From JAZFYD01 sp036443405 (GTDB lineage: Bacteria > Planctomycetota > PLA2), in assembly GCA_036443405.1 (NCBI GenBank), contig JAZFYD010000049.1:1-45507 (forward strand): a stretch of 45,507 bases of DNA, read 5' to 3'. Positions 1-8,666 of the stretch are shown here, piece after piece; within the stretch, counting starts at the first letter, position 1, and every line of letters begins with the position of its first letter. The notes beneath the pieces are model-generated. The model had not been told where the DNA came from, searched no databases, and saw only the letters and a program-made list of their open reading frames with translations. A program made the translations under genes and the position numbers.

Positions 1-657
1 GCGCAACTGGCCGCCGAGCACTCCCTCCTGCCCCGCACTGTTGCGCACCGTCAGCTGCACGAACCCAAGCGGCGGGCTGGACGTAACGGGCGCGAACGCG
101 GTCACCTCGTCGCCCGCGGGGTTGAGCGTTCCCGTGAGGGTCGCGATGGTTCCAAAGTCGATCTCGATGACCTCGTCACTGGGCAAACCGAGATCCTCGC
201 CGGCAATCGTCACCGGAGTGAGACCGGTCGGCGATACGAGGGCCGGGCCGACGCCGAAGGGTTGCGGCGGACCCTGGTAGCGAAACGCGCCCTGGAGCGT
301 GTGCTCGCCCGCGTTGGTCGAGCGCACGATGACATCGACCACTTCGGTGGCGCCGCTGGGGGAAGGAGGCACGATCACCTCGATGTTGCCGTCGTCGAGG
401 ACGGCAACGCTGCCGCCTTCGGAACCGCCAAACGTCACCTGCGCGATGTCGACGCCGAGAAAGTTCGTTCCTTCGATGACAACGGTCTGGCCGCCGTCCA
501 ACCCCGGCGAGATCGCGGGTGAGATCGCCGCGAGCGTGAACGCGGGTCCCGGAACCGGCGTGGACACGGGAGCCGGTCCGCCACCACCGCCACACGCGGT
601 GAGCAGAACGGTTGCAAGGACGACGGCGCTAAGCGCCCACGGAAGCCTGGTGATCAT
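1..657 (-). CDS. Putative lipoprotein with TIG/IPT-type beta domains (3' end outside window)
   Basis: The frame is open from an ATG at 657 to the left edge (219 codons, no stop), so the gene is partial. The N-terminus is a lipoprotein signal: a basic start, a hydrophobic stretch and the lipobox LTAC with Cys22, followed by a Gly-run linker. After that come beta-rich repeats with the TIG/IPT look, for example SPAISPGLDGGQTVVIEGTN and a second copy around VSPTGLTPVTIAGEDLG, each starting with a Pro-Gly turn and ending in a 'V.FGG'-like strand. An AGGAGA ribosome-binding site lies 8 nt before the ATG. It is divergent from the protease gene at 838. Family knowledge: TIG domains are found in surface and adhesion proteins. 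The specific role is unknown. Confidence 0.8.
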   Translation of the reverse strand, partial: MITRLPWALSAVVLATVLLTACGGGGGPAPVSTPVPGPAFTLAAISPAISPGLDGGQTVVIEGTNFLGVDIAQVTFGGSEGGSVAVLDDGNIEVIVPPSPSGATEVVDVIVRSTNAGEHTLQGAFRYQGPPQPFGVGPALVSPTGLTPVTIAGEDLGLPSDEVIEIDFGTIATLTGTLNPAGDEVTAFAPVTSSPPLGFVQLTVRNSAGQEGVLGGQLR

Positions 658-837
658 CTCGAACTCTCCTGGCTGCGCGGACCCGCCTCTCCAAAGCTGG
701 AACTCCTGCCCGCTAGGTAGACTACGGCTGATTTTGTGGCGCGCCGCACCACATTTGTAATCCCTTGTCTCACAACGGCTTACACGGTCCGATCGGGCGC
801 GTTCCGCCCAGGTGTCCCGAAACGCCGATAGGGATTC

Positions 838-2427
838 GTGTTTGTTGATTTGCGACATCTGGCGGGACCGAACAAGGGCAGCCTCCGGCGCGGCCGCGGC
901 CCGGTGATCGAAATCGACGGCGATCGTGCGCGTATTCACATCGACGGCGACACGGCGCGGCTCCAAGCCACAGAGCCGGTCCGGGTGAACGCAAACCCGG
1001 TTGCGCACGCTGTTCTGCACGATGGTGACATCCTCGAACTCAACGAGGAGACGCGGCTGCAGGTCCGCCTGGTTGCCGAACAAGCGGCGCAGGAGACGGG
1101 CGAGCACGAAATGCCGGTCGAAACGGATAGCCCGGCACCGGCCGCGGACGGACGCGGCGCGAGAATGGCGATCCTGTTTTCCGTGTTGCTCTCGACGGTC
1201 ACGGCGACGGTCGCGATCCTCGGCTATCTCGCGTGGCAACAAAGAGCTCAGCTGCAAAGCGAGTCGTTCGCCCTGCGAATCGAGCAGGAGCGTCTCGATG
1301 GCGCGGTGCTGCTCGCGAACTCCGAGCGCGCGGTCGACGAGGAACTCACCACGCTGCGGGGCCGCATCGCCAACATGAAGGCGGAAGCGGTGCTCCGCGG
1401 AGCCAAAGGCGATCAGACCCGGCGGCTCACCGACGATGTGCGCCAAAAGGTCGACCGGCTCGATCGCGAGTGGCGTACCGCGGTGCCCGAGGAGATCAAG
1501 CGGTCCCTCGGCGCACACCCGCAACTCCAGGCCACCCGCGCGGCGGTCGCGCGCATGGAATCGGATCGCTCGGCTGTCGAGCGCATCCTGGCGCGCTACT
1601 CGAATTCCGTCTGTTTCATCCAGGGCGCGTACGGTTTCGCGAAACGGCCCGAGGAGGACTCGTCCGGGAAGTCGTGGCGTTTCCTGAAGAAGGTGAGCGA
1701 ACGGGTCCTGCGCGAGATCGAACCGGCCGGCGACAAAGTACCGCTGACGCTCGACGGGGACGGCCCGATCTTCGAGGTCGAGTACACCGGCACCGGCTTC
1801 CTCGTCGACAAAAGCGGCATCATCATGACGAACCGCCACATCGCCGAGCCGTGGTGGAAAAACGAATCGGCGGAGCCGCTGATCCGCGAGGGGTTTACAC
1901 CGCGCTTCCTGTATTTGCGCGCGTACTTCCCCGACTCCGACGAGCCGATCCGCTTCGACCGCCACCAAACGATCCTGAGCACTCGTGGCGACGTCGCACT
2001 CTTGCAATATCCCGCCGGCAACGAGACGCGCGAACCGCTCGAGCTGGCGCGCGGCAAGCCGCCGATCGGCCGGCGCGTGTTGTTGCTCGGATACCCGTCA
2101 GGCATGAACGCACTCCTCGCCAAATCGGAGGAGAATTTCGCGCGCGACCTCATCGACGACGACGCTCTGGGAAGCGTCGCGATGCTCGACGCCCTCGCAG
2201 CGCACGGGGCCGTTCGCCCGCTTCCGTCGCACGGACACATCAGCGACGTGCTCGGCGAGAAGATCCTGTACGACGCGCCGACGGCCGTCGGCGGATCCGG
2301 TGGGCCGGTCGTGGACCTCGAAGGCCACGTCGTCGCCGTGAACTACGGCATCTTGAAGTCCTTCAAGGGCGCGAACTTCGGCGTGCCTATCGAGATGGGC
2401 ATCGAGTTACTGCACCGCGCCAAATAG
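838..2427 (+). CDS. Membrane-anchored trypsin-like serine protease with FHA-like N-terminal domain
   Basis: Start is GTG at 838 (weak AGGGA upstream); 529 aa. Residues 1-80 resemble an FHA fold (GSLRRGRGPVIEI, then HDGDILEL). Residues about 110-132 form one membrane segment. Residues about 133-245 are charged and helical, probably coiled coil. Residues about 300-529 are a trypsin-2/HtrA-type protease: the catalytic triad can be read as His334 (MTNRHIAEPW), Asp385 (GDVALLQ) and Ser487 (GGSGGPVV). No PDZ domain follows, unlike HtrA/DegP. The likely topology is a cytoplasmic FHA-like domain with the protease outside the membrane. Whether the FHA-like part binds phosphothreonine is uncertain, because the usual Arg/Ser-x-x-His signature is not clear. 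It is convergent with metH, 13 bp away. Confidence 0.85.
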   Translation: MFVDLRHLAGPNKGSLRRGRGPVIEIDGDRARIHIDGDTARLQATEPVRVNANPVAHAVLHDGDILELNEETRLQVRLVAEQAAQETGEHEMPVETDSPAPAADGRGARMAILFSVLLSTVTATVAILGYLAWQQRAQLQSESFALRIEQERLDGAVLLANSERAVDEELTTLRGRIANMKAEAVLRGAKGDQTRRLTDDVRQKVDRLDREWRTAVPEEIKRSLGAHPQLQATRAAVARMESDRSAVERILARYSNSVCFIQGAYGFAKRPEEDSSGKSWRFLKKVSERVLREIEPAGDKVPLTLDGDGPIFEVEYTGTGFLVDKSGIIMTNRHIAEPWWKNESAEPLIREGFTPRFLYLRAYFPDSDEPIRFDRHQTILSTRGDVALLQYPAGNETREPLELARGKPPIGRRVLLLGYPSGMNALLAKSEENFARDLIDDDALGSVAMLDALAAHGAVRPLPSHGHISDVLGEKILYDAPTAVGGSGGPVVDLEGHVVAVNYGILKSFKGANFGVPIEMGIELLHRAK

Positions 2428-2440
2428 TGGGCGCGCCGCG

Positions 2441-5400
2441 TCACTCACCCCCGGCGGCGAAGTACTTCGCATCCGGGTGATGCAACACCAGCGCGCTGAC
2501 CGACGCCTCGGGTTCCATCATGAATTCGTCGGTGAGCGTCACACCGATCGCGCCTGGACGCAACAGCTCGAACAACGGCGCCTGCATCTCGAGGTCCGGA
2601 CACGCGGGGTAACCGAAGCTGTAGCGTTTACCGCGATATTGCCCGCGAAAACGATCGCGCATCGAAGTGCCGGGCGCGTCCGCAAAACCCCACTGTCCAC
2701 GCAGCTTGTGATGCAGCCACTCGGCAGCGGCCTCGGCCGTCTCGATCGCGAGCGCCTGGATCGCGTGGCTCTTCAGGAATTCGCCCGCGTCCTTGAACGC
2801 CTGATAGCGCGCGCGCACGTCCTCGCCGGCGGTCACGACGAACAGTGAAACCCAATCCGTCGGCTTCCCGTTGACGTCGGCGCTACGAACGTAGTCCGCG
2901 AGACAGAGGTGCGACCCGTGGTCCTGGCGCGGGAACTCAAAGGTCGTCTGGATCCGCGCGGGGTCCGCCGGATCGTGCAGGCGCAACGTGTTTTGCATGC
3001 CGCTCGCGGGGAAAAACTGCCAGATCGCCCGCGCGCGCATCGGGGCGGGCCCGTCCGCGCGCGACTCCGCCTGCAACTCCTCGATGAGTCGGCGAAGCCC
3101 CAGCGCCTTTTCGTCGCCGCTTTCGAACAAAGCGTCCGGATCGCCCTTCAGCCCGAGGTGTTTGCCGTACAGCATGCGCGGGTTGATGTAGCTCCACACC
3201 TCGTCCAGCGGCAGTTGCTTCAGGACGTGGCGCTTCCCGTCCGGCGGCACCGGCGCATCGACGACGACAACTCGCGCAGGCGAACTCCGCTTCGGCGCGG
3301 CCTGTTTTTTCGCTTCGTGTTCCGTCAGGCGCCGCTCCTCCTCGGCCAACTCCTCGAGCAGCGCCGGGAGCTGCGATTCGTCGCGGATGCGGTTCGCGAG
3401 ATCGAGTCCCGACATGGCGTCCTTCGCGTAGACGGTGAGTCCGTCGTACACCGGCGCGATGCGCTTTCGTGCGAAGCGGCTCGTCAGCGCCGCGCCACCG
3501 ACCAGCATCGGCGGACACGTGCCGTGCACGGAGAGCTCCTGCGCCGTGATGATCATCTGCTGCGCGGACTTCACCAGGAGGCCGCTCAACCCGACGAGGT
3601 CGGGCGAGTGCTCCTCGATGGCGTGGATCAGAGCCTGCGGCGGGACCTTGATGCCGAGGTTCACGACGTCGTAACCGTTGTTCGACAGAATGATCTCGAC
3701 GAGGTTCTTACCGATGTCGTGCACGTCGCCCTTCACCGTAGCGAGCAGGATGCGCCCACGGCTCGCGCCCGCGTCTTTCTCCATCTTCGGCTCGAGGTGT
3801 TGCACCGCGGCCTTCATCGCTTCCGCGGACTGCAGGACCTCCGCGACGATCAACTCGTTGTTGTTGAACAGGCGGCCGACCTCCGCCATGCCCGACATCA
3901 GCGGTCCGTTGATGATGTCGAGCGGTGCGGCCTCGTTCAGCTTGAGCTCAAGGTCCGCGATCAACCCCTCCTTTGTGCCGCTGATGATGCAGTCGGCGAG
4001 GCGCTCATCGAGGCTGAGCTTCAGCGTGTCCTTTTTCTCGCGCGCGACGCGGCCGCGGAACTTCTCCGCGAACGCGGCGATGTCCTTTTCGCCGCCCTGA
4101 AACAGCACGCGGTTCGCGAACTCTTTTTCGTCGTCGGGGATGGACGCGTACCGCTCGAGCTTCTCCGTGTTGACGATCGCCATGTCGAGGCCGGCCTTGG
4201 TGCAGTGGAACAAGAACACCGAGTTCAAGACCTCGCGGCCCGCGGCGGGCAACCCGAACGACACGTTCGAAACGCCGAGCACCGTCTTGCACAGCGGGAG
4301 CGCTTCCTTGATCAGCCGCACGCCCTCGATCGTTTCGCGTGCCGACCCGATGTAGTTCGCGTCGCCGGTTCCACACGGAAAGACGAGCGGGTCGAAGATG
4401 ATGTCCTCGGACCGCACGCCGTAGCGTTCGACGAGCAAATCGTGCGACCGCTTCGCGATCTCGACCTTCCGTTCCCGCGTGACGGCCATTCCCTGATCCG
4501 GGTCCTCGTCGATGCAACCGACGATGAGCGCCGCGCCGAACTTGCGGGCCAGCGGAACGACCTGGTCGAACCGCTCGAGACCGTCCTCGAGGTTGATCGA
4601 GTTGATGATCGATTTGCCCTGCGAGTACGTGAGCGCATCGGCGACAACGGCGGCGTCCGTCGAGTCGATCATCAACGGCACCTTCACCTTGCGCACCACG
4701 TGATCGAGGAATAGGCGCATGTCGACCAGCTCGTCGCGATCGGGATCCTGCAAACAGAGGTCGATCACCTGCGCGCCGCCGCGCACCTGTTTGCGCGCGA
4801 TCTCCGAGGCCTCCTCGTACTTGCCGTCGGCGATGAGGCGTTTGAACCGCCGGCTGCCGAGGGAGTTCGTGCGCTCCCCGACGAGCAGCGGGCGGTTGGC
4901 TTCCTCGAGTTCCGTCATCTCGAGGCCGCTGAGTAGCGTTCGGCGCACGGACGGAACGGCTCGCGGCTTGGCTCCGGCGACCATCGCATGAAGCGCCGCA
5001 ACATGCAGGTCCGTCGTCCCGCAGCAGCCGCCGACGATGTTGACCCACCCCTCGTTCACGAAACGCTCCAAGACCCCCGCGACCATGTCCGGGCTCTCGA
5101 GGTAGTGGCCGTCCTCGTCCGGGAGGCCCGCGTTCGGCACGCACGCGACGCGGGTCTCCGCGAGCTCGGATATCGCGCGCAGATGATCGGTCATGAAGTC
5201 CGGACCGGTCGCGCAGTTGAGCCCGATGTACAGGAGCCCGGCGTGCTGCAAGCTCACCGTCAGTGCTTCGGCCGTCTGCCCGCCGAGCGTCGTGCCCATC
5301 GGTTCGATCGTGCCCGACACCGCGACGGGAATGCGCTCGCCGGCGCGCTCGAACGCTTCTTCGATGCCGAGCAGACCCGCCTTGACGTTGCGTGTGTCCT

Positions 5401-5908
5401 GCTGCGTCTCGAGCAACAGGTAGTCCGCGCCGCCCTCGATCAGCGCGATCGCCTGATCGCGAAACGTCTGAATCAGCCGGTCGAACGTGACCCCGCCCGT
5501 CACCGAGATCGCCTTTGTCGTCGGCCCCATCGAACCCGCGACAAAACGAGGGCGCTCCGATGTGGCGGCCTCGTCGGCGATGCGGCGCGCGATCCGCGTT
5601 GCGGTAACGGTGATCTCGTGCGCCGACTCCTCGAGCGGCGGGTACTCGGCCAACACTAAATCGGTGGAGCCGAACGTGTTCGTTTCGATGATGTCCGCGC
5701 CGGCCACCAGATGCGCGCGGTGGATGCCCTCGATCGCGTCGGGCCGCGTGAGGTTGAGGTTTTCGTTGCAGCCCTCGAACGCTTCGCCGCCGAAGTCAGC
5801 CGCCGTCAGGTCGAGCTCTTGAATCGCGGTGCCCATCGCGCCGTCGAGCACGAGCACACGATCGGCCAGGGCGGCATGGAGGCTCTCGATTCGTTGCGCG
5901 CGGCTCAT
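2441..5908 (-). CDS. metH: Cobalamin-dependent methionine synthase
   Basis: The 1155-residue protein has the full MetH domain order. Residues 1-330 are the homocysteine/zinc domain (VLDGAMGT; zinc ligands in GLNCATG near residue 231 and GGCCGTT near 294). Next is the pterin/methyltetrahydrofolate domain (residues about 345-620, with ERTNSLGSRRFKRL at its start). The cobalamin cap and binding domain carries KGDVHDIGKN with the cobalt-ligand His near 730. The C-terminal AdoMet reactivation domain runs from about 880 to 1155. It makes methionine from homocysteine in the cytosol. The start at 5908 is chosen because it overlaps the stop of the upstream regulator as ATGA; an in-frame codon at 5989 lies inside that upstream gene. 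Length is normal for MetH. Confidence 0.97.
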   Translation of the reverse strand: MSRAQRIESLHAALADRVLVLDGAMGTAIQELDLTAADFGGEAFEGCNENLNLTRPDAIEGIHRAHLVAGADIIETNTFGSTDLVLAEYPPLEESAHEITVTATRIARRIADEAATSERPRFVAGSMGPTTKAISVTGGVTFDRLIQTFRDQAIALIEGGADYLLLETQQDTRNVKAGLLGIEEAFERAGERIPVAVSGTIEPMGTTLGGQTAEALTVSLQHAGLLYIGLNCATGPDFMTDHLRAISELAETRVACVPNAGLPDEDGHYLESPDMVAGVLERFVNEGWVNIVGGCCGTTDLHVAALHAMVAGAKPRAVPSVRRTLLSGLEMTELEEANRPLLVGERTNSLGSRRFKRLIADGKYEEASEIARKQVRGGAQVIDLCLQDPDRDELVDMRLFLDHVVRKVKVPLMIDSTDAAVVADALTYSQGKSIINSINLEDGLERFDQVVPLARKFGAALIVGCIDEDPDQGMAVTRERKVEIAKRSHDLLVERYGVRSEDIIFDPLVFPCGTGDANYIGSARETIEGVRLIKEALPLCKTVLGVSNVSFGLPAAGREVLNSVFLFHCTKAGLDMAIVNTEKLERYASIPDDEKEFANRVLFQGGEKDIAAFAEKFRGRVAREKKDTLKLSLDERLADCIISGTKEGLIADLELKLNEAAPLDIINGPLMSGMAEVGRLFNNNELIVAEVLQSAEAMKAAVQHLEPKMEKDAGASRGRILLATVKGDVHDIGKNLVEIILSNNGYDVVNLGIKVPPQALIHAIEEHSPDLVGLSGLLVKSAQQMIITAQELSVHGTCPPMLVGGAALTSRFARKRIAPVYDGLTVYAKDAMSGLDLANRIRDESQLPALLEELAEEERRLTEHEAKKQAAPKRSSPARVVVVDAPVPPDGKRHVLKQLPLDEVWSYINPRMLYGKHLGLKGDPDALFESGDEKALGLRRLIEELQAESRADGPAPMRARAIWQFFPASGMQNTLRLHDPADPARIQTTFEFPRQDHGSHLCLADYVRSADVNGKPTDWVSLFVVTAGEDVRARYQAFKDAGEFLKSHAIQALAIETAEAAAEWLHHKLRGQWGFADAPGTSMRDRFRGQYRGKRYSFGYPACPDLEMQAPLFELLRPGAIGVTLTDEFMMEPEASVSALVLHHPDAKYFAAGGE

Positions 5909-6846
5909 CGGACAGCCTCCGGCTTGCGGGCGTGCACGGTGAGCACTTCGAACTGCGGCGCACGGCGCTCCCTCGATGTCACGTCGCAAAGATCCACGAG
6001 GAGTCCGGCGGCCTCGAACAGGCCGTGCAGTTCCTTTCGGTGAAACCCGAGCCGCGTGTGGTTGAACGCGGCGACGCGCTCTTTGTGCCGGTGGCGTTTC
6101 AGTGTCACAGCCACGATCGTCGCTCCCGGGATGGACACGCGAGCCGCTTCGGCAACAACCTGCGCGGGCCGGTCCGCGTAGGTCAGGCAGTTCAGCAGCA
6201 ACACGTTCGAAAATCGCGCGTCGTAAAACGGCAGCGCGTGCATGTCCCCGCGCGCGAAACGCATGCTGTCGAGATGCGCGAGCCGGGCACGGCCGGCGGA
6301 CAGGACGCGCTCACTCTTGTCGAGGCACGTGACGCTTTGCGCGCGCGGCGCCAACAACTCCGCCACCGCGCAGTCGCCGGACGCGACATCGAGCACATCA
6401 CCCGCGCTCACGAACCCGAGCAGGCCGCGCGTGAGCGACTCCCACGTCCGGCCGGGCGAGTAGTGGCGCTCCATGCGGCCGGCAACGGTGTCGGCCCACG
6501 TCGTCGCACCCGCTCGCGCGCCCACGACCTCTTTGGCCCGAACCGCGTCGGTATCGAACAGCGGATCCTCGGTGTGGCCGGATACCCAGCGCCAGACCTC
6601 GGCCGCGTCCTCCGGCAACCTGTCGCTGAGGCGGTAATACACAGACGTGCCCGCACGCCGATCGCGCAGCAAACCCGCGTCGCGCAACTTGCCGAGGTGA
6701 GTCGACACACGCGACTGCGACAAGCGAGTGATCTGCGTCAGTTCCGCCACGGTCAGCGGTTCACGCTCCAAGAGAGCGAGAAGGCGCAGCCGGTTGGAAT
6801 CGGACAGCAGCCGTAGGACGTCGGTGGATCCGGCAAGTGTCTTCAT
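5905..6846 (-). CDS. ArsR-type regulator fused to SAM-dependent methyltransferase domain (SahR-like)
   Basis: The protein has 313 aa. Residues 5-90 are a winged helix of the ArsR type (LLSDSNRLRLLALLEREPLT, then SQSRVSTHLGKLRDAGLL). Residues about 140-260 are a class I methyltransferase fold with motif I VLDVASGDCAVAELL and a second strand ending in CLDKSE. It overlaps metH by ATGA, so the two are co-translated. Established knowledge: ArsR proteins with this added domain (SahR) sense S-adenosylhomocysteine and control methionine-cycle genes in Proteobacteria. The pairing with metH makes the same role likely here. The domain may bind SAM or SAH as ligand rather than catalyse. A palindrome directly upstream of the start (6853-6868) is the probable autoregulatory operator. 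Confidence 0.88.
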   Translation of the reverse strand: MKTLAGSTDVLRLLSDSNRLRLLALLEREPLTVAELTQITRLSQSRVSTHLGKLRDAGLLRDRRAGTSVYYRLSDRLPEDAAEVWRWVSGHTEDPLFDTDAVRAKEVVGARAGATTWADTVAGRMERHYSPGRTWESLTRGLLGFVSAGDVLDVASGDCAVAELLAPRAQSVTCLDKSERVLSAGRARLAHLDSMRFARGDMHALPFYDARFSNVLLLNCLTYADRPAQVVAEAARVSIPGATIVAVTLKRHRHKERVAAFNHTRLGFHRKELHGLFEAAGLLVDLCDVTSRERRAPQFEVLTVHARKPEAVR

Positions 6847-6852
6847 CTGTAT

Positions 6853-6868
6853 ATCCGAATATACGGAT
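6853..6868. promoter_or_regulatory. Palindrome before the ArsR/methyltransferase-metH operon, probable operator
   Basis: ATCCG and CGGAT arms flank AATATA, whose centre ATAT is itself palindromic, so 14 of 16 positions are symmetric. It ends 7 nt before the ATG at 6846, where it would overlap the ribosome-binding site or the -10 region. Size and position fit an ArsR-family dimer site. Binding by the adjacent regulator is inferred. Confidence 0.6.
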
Positions 6869-7068
6869 TATCCACCCCCGGACATGAGCCGCAAGCTTCG
6901 AGCCCGCATCCGCGCCGGCCTCCGTACGGATCGGACGGGTCCCGGCCGCCAGCCTCAAAGACCACCGGTTGTAGGCTCAGCGACCATTTCGACCACAACA
7001 TCTAGTGGCGGGAACAGGAGTGCGAGCCTCGCCGTCGCAGAAGGGGCGACCGCACCTAGAATGCCCAG

Positions 7069-7371
7069 ATGACTGTGGTTCCCGTTGCCACGGGCAGCAA
7101 TGCCTACCAGGCGCAGATCGAGGCCATCAAATCGATGGTCAGCCTCGTGCAGGTCGAGGAGGAGACGTTCCGGCTCCTGCTCCGTTCCCGCGAAAACCCG
7201 ACGATCGTGGCGGGCAACTCCGGGTTCTGGAAGTTCAAGAAGTCGGTCTATCTGACCTCCTACGACGGATTCGTCTTCCTACTCAAATCCGAGAAAGAAC
7301 TCGACTTCGCCGAGGACGCCGCCGGGGCCTTCTACATCCAAGCGAAAGAGTTGAGCCTCCCGATGATGTGA
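7069..7371 (+). CDS. Small hypothetical protein, about 100 aa
   Basis: An ATG-started frame of 100 aa with no signal peptide or membrane segment. The first half is predicted helical (AYQAQIEAIKSMVSLVQVEE) and the second half holds a beta-like, aromatic-rich stretch (GFWKFKKSVYLTSYDGFVFL) before an acidic helix. I do not recognise the family. The amino-acid composition is typical of a real cytosolic protein, unlike the Arg-rich shadow frames. No strong Shine-Dalgarno is seen. It lies 46 bp before a lipoprotein gene on the same strand and may share its transcript. The 222 bp before it (6847-7068) hold only the operator palindrome of the divergent regulator. Confidence 0.6.
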   Translation: MTVVPVATGSNAYQAQIEAIKSMVSLVQVEEETFRLLLRSRENPTIVAGNSGFWKFKKSVYLTSYDGFVFLLKSEKELDFAEDAAGAFYIQAKELSLPMM

Positions 7372-7417
7372 TCCACATCATCGAGAACGCGCATACACTC
7401 TCCCCCCGGATCGAACG

Positions 7418-7789
7418 ATGTCATTTCAAAGAGCCGCCGCCGCATCCTTCGCAGCGCCCCTCGTAGCGCTCCTCTGCTGCGCCGCGCTGGGGGGTTGCTT
7501 CCGGTCACCTCCGCCGATGGACTTCCTGCGCGTCGTGGCCGACACCGGCCGCATCTACTACGCGGCAACGGACAAGGCGTTGGTGATCCATGACGCGGAG
7601 GACAAATCCGTGATCGGATTCATGACCTTCCGGGACGTGGTCACCAGGGAAACGATCCGTCTCGAAAACGGCACCTACTACTCCATGCCGTGCCCCAATG
7701 ACGAAGTCGATATTCGTCAGCAGGAGTTCCTGGCCGATGGGAAGCCGCCGCGCGTCGTTCCCGGCTTCGAACCGCCGCGCCCCGATTAG
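7418..7789 (+). CDS. Small hypothetical lipoprotein
   Basis: 123 aa. The N-terminus has a hydrophobic stretch ending in a lipobox (LGGC, Cys27), so it should be lipid-anchored outside the inner membrane. The mature part of about 96 residues begins with a Pro-rich linker (RSPPPMDF), is otherwise polar and beta-rich (GRIYYAATDKALVIHD, GTYYSMPCPNDEV) and ends in a Pro-rich tail (PGFEPPRPD). I do not recognise a domain. The gene is followed by 169 bp holding the sigma-54-type promoter of the pseudopilin gene. Confidence 0.65.
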   Translation: MSFQRAAAASFAAPLVALLCCAALGGCFRSPPPMDFLRVVADTGRIYYAATDKALVIHDAEDKSVIGFMTFRDVVTRETIRLENGTYYSMPCPNDEVDIRQQEFLADGKPPRVVPGFEPPRPD

Positions 7790-7903
7790 GGTCTGTCTGA
7801 AAACTCCTCCGGGCTTCGATCGGCTCCTCGATCCGGTTTACAGCGCCGGTAACGCGGTTCCCGGAAGCGCATGTAAAAGCCCTTCATTCGGGCGTTTAGC
7901 CGT

Positions 7904-7919
7904 TGGCACGCACCCTGCT
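7904..7919 (+). promoter_or_regulatory. Sigma-54-type promoter for the pseudopilin gene
   Basis: TTGGCACG-CACC-CTGCT matches the RpoN consensus TGGCACG-N4-TTGCW at all but one key base and has the required 10 bp between GG (-24) and GC (-12). A transcript would start near 7930, about 29 nt before the pseudopilin ATG. Family knowledge: pilin-like genes are often RpoN-controlled. No activator gene is visible nearby. Confidence 0.68.
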
Positions 7920-7958
7920 CTTACCCACGGGAATTCACACCCGCGGAAAGGAGACCGG

Positions 7959-8573
7959 ATGCGCAAGAACAACAGAGCGTTCACGCTGATCGAGGTGTTG
8001 GTGGTCATCACCATCCTCGCCACCCTCGCGGGGATGGTCAGCCTGATCATTCCCGTGGCTTTGGAGCTTGGCAATCGCACCGAGTGCATCAACAACGTGC
8101 GTTCCCTGGTGGGCATGCTCGAGGCGGACAGAGGGAGTCGATACCCAAAGCGAAACGGCCCTTCGCTTCTGATGCACCTCGTCGCGCGCGGCAGGATGGC
8201 GGGCAACGACCAACTCGGCGTGCTTTTTTGCCCTGGTGATCTCGACGAGAGTCTCGACGGCGCGGGCGGCGCCGAGGCCTACCGCGGGCTGCAAATCGAC
8301 GAAGCCGACGACTACAGCTCGATGACCTCGTACGCCGCACGCGCGCAAGCGATGAAGAAACACCGCACGCGCAGGGGCGCCGTCCCCGCTGCGGTGTTGG
8401 TCGCCGACGACTCGGCGGATCACCATCGAAACGAGGGCATCGTCGTCGGCCTCACCGGCGGCAGCGCGGTCTGGCGCGACAAGATGAACGATTACGGGCT
8501 CGCGGTTGATGCATCTCTCACCGTGGGCGAAGACTCGAGCGTAGAGGAGCTTCGCGCGTTGCGCGCGGAATAG
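7959..8573 (+). CDS. Type II secretion / type IV pilin-like pseudopilin
   Basis: The start at 7959 is fixed by AAAGGAG 5 nt upstream and by the N-terminal class III signal: a short basic leader (MRKNNRA), then FTLIEVLVVITILATLAGMV, with Glu at mature position 5. Length is 204 aa. The residue before the cleavage site is Ala rather than the usual Gly, a tolerated but less common choice. The body has CINNVRSLVGML, then a globular domain ending in GIVVGLTGGSAVWRDK, which recalls the Gly-rich C-terminal strand of pilin-like proteins common in Planctomycetota. It should be processed by prepilin peptidase and act in a pseudopilus or fibre. An in-frame open stretch upstream (from 7698) overlaps the lipoprotein gene and is not used. 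Confidence 0.85.
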   Translation: MRKNNRAFTLIEVLVVITILATLAGMVSLIIPVALELGNRTECINNVRSLVGMLEADRGSRYPKRNGPSLLMHLVARGRMAGNDQLGVLFCPGDLDESLDGAGGAEAYRGLQIDEADDYSSMTSYAARAQAMKKHRTRRGAVPAAVLVADDSADHHRNEGIVVGLTGGSAVWRDKMNDYGLAVDASLTVGEDSSVEELRALRAE

Positions 8574-8613
8574 AGCTTCCAGACATTACTCCTACGCTTC
8601 GAGTTGGGCTCTC

Positions 8614-8642
8614 GGCCCGCGCTTCGCAATGAAGCGCGGGCC
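8614..8642 (+). terminator. Strong GC hairpin after the pseudopilin gene
   Basis: A perfect 12-bp stem (GGCCCGCGCTTC / GAAGCGCGGGCC) with a 5-nt loop GCAAT starts 40 nt after the pseudopilin stop. Only a weak T-rich stretch follows (CCTTCACAACG), so it may act as a terminator with help or as a leader structure for mtnA. It argues against using the TTG at 8604 as the mtnA start. Confidence 0.6.
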
Positions 8643-8666
8643 CTTCACAACGTCTATGATCTGGTC

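Noticed and set aside
2909..4714. 601-codon open frame antisense to metH
   Set aside because: Arg/His/Val-rich composition typical of a shadow frame in GC-rich DNA; metH is certain.
5909..5989. Longer metH N-terminus from 5989
   Set aside because: It would overlap the regulator gene by 85 bp, and the extra residues are not MetH-like. The ATGA overlap marks 5908.
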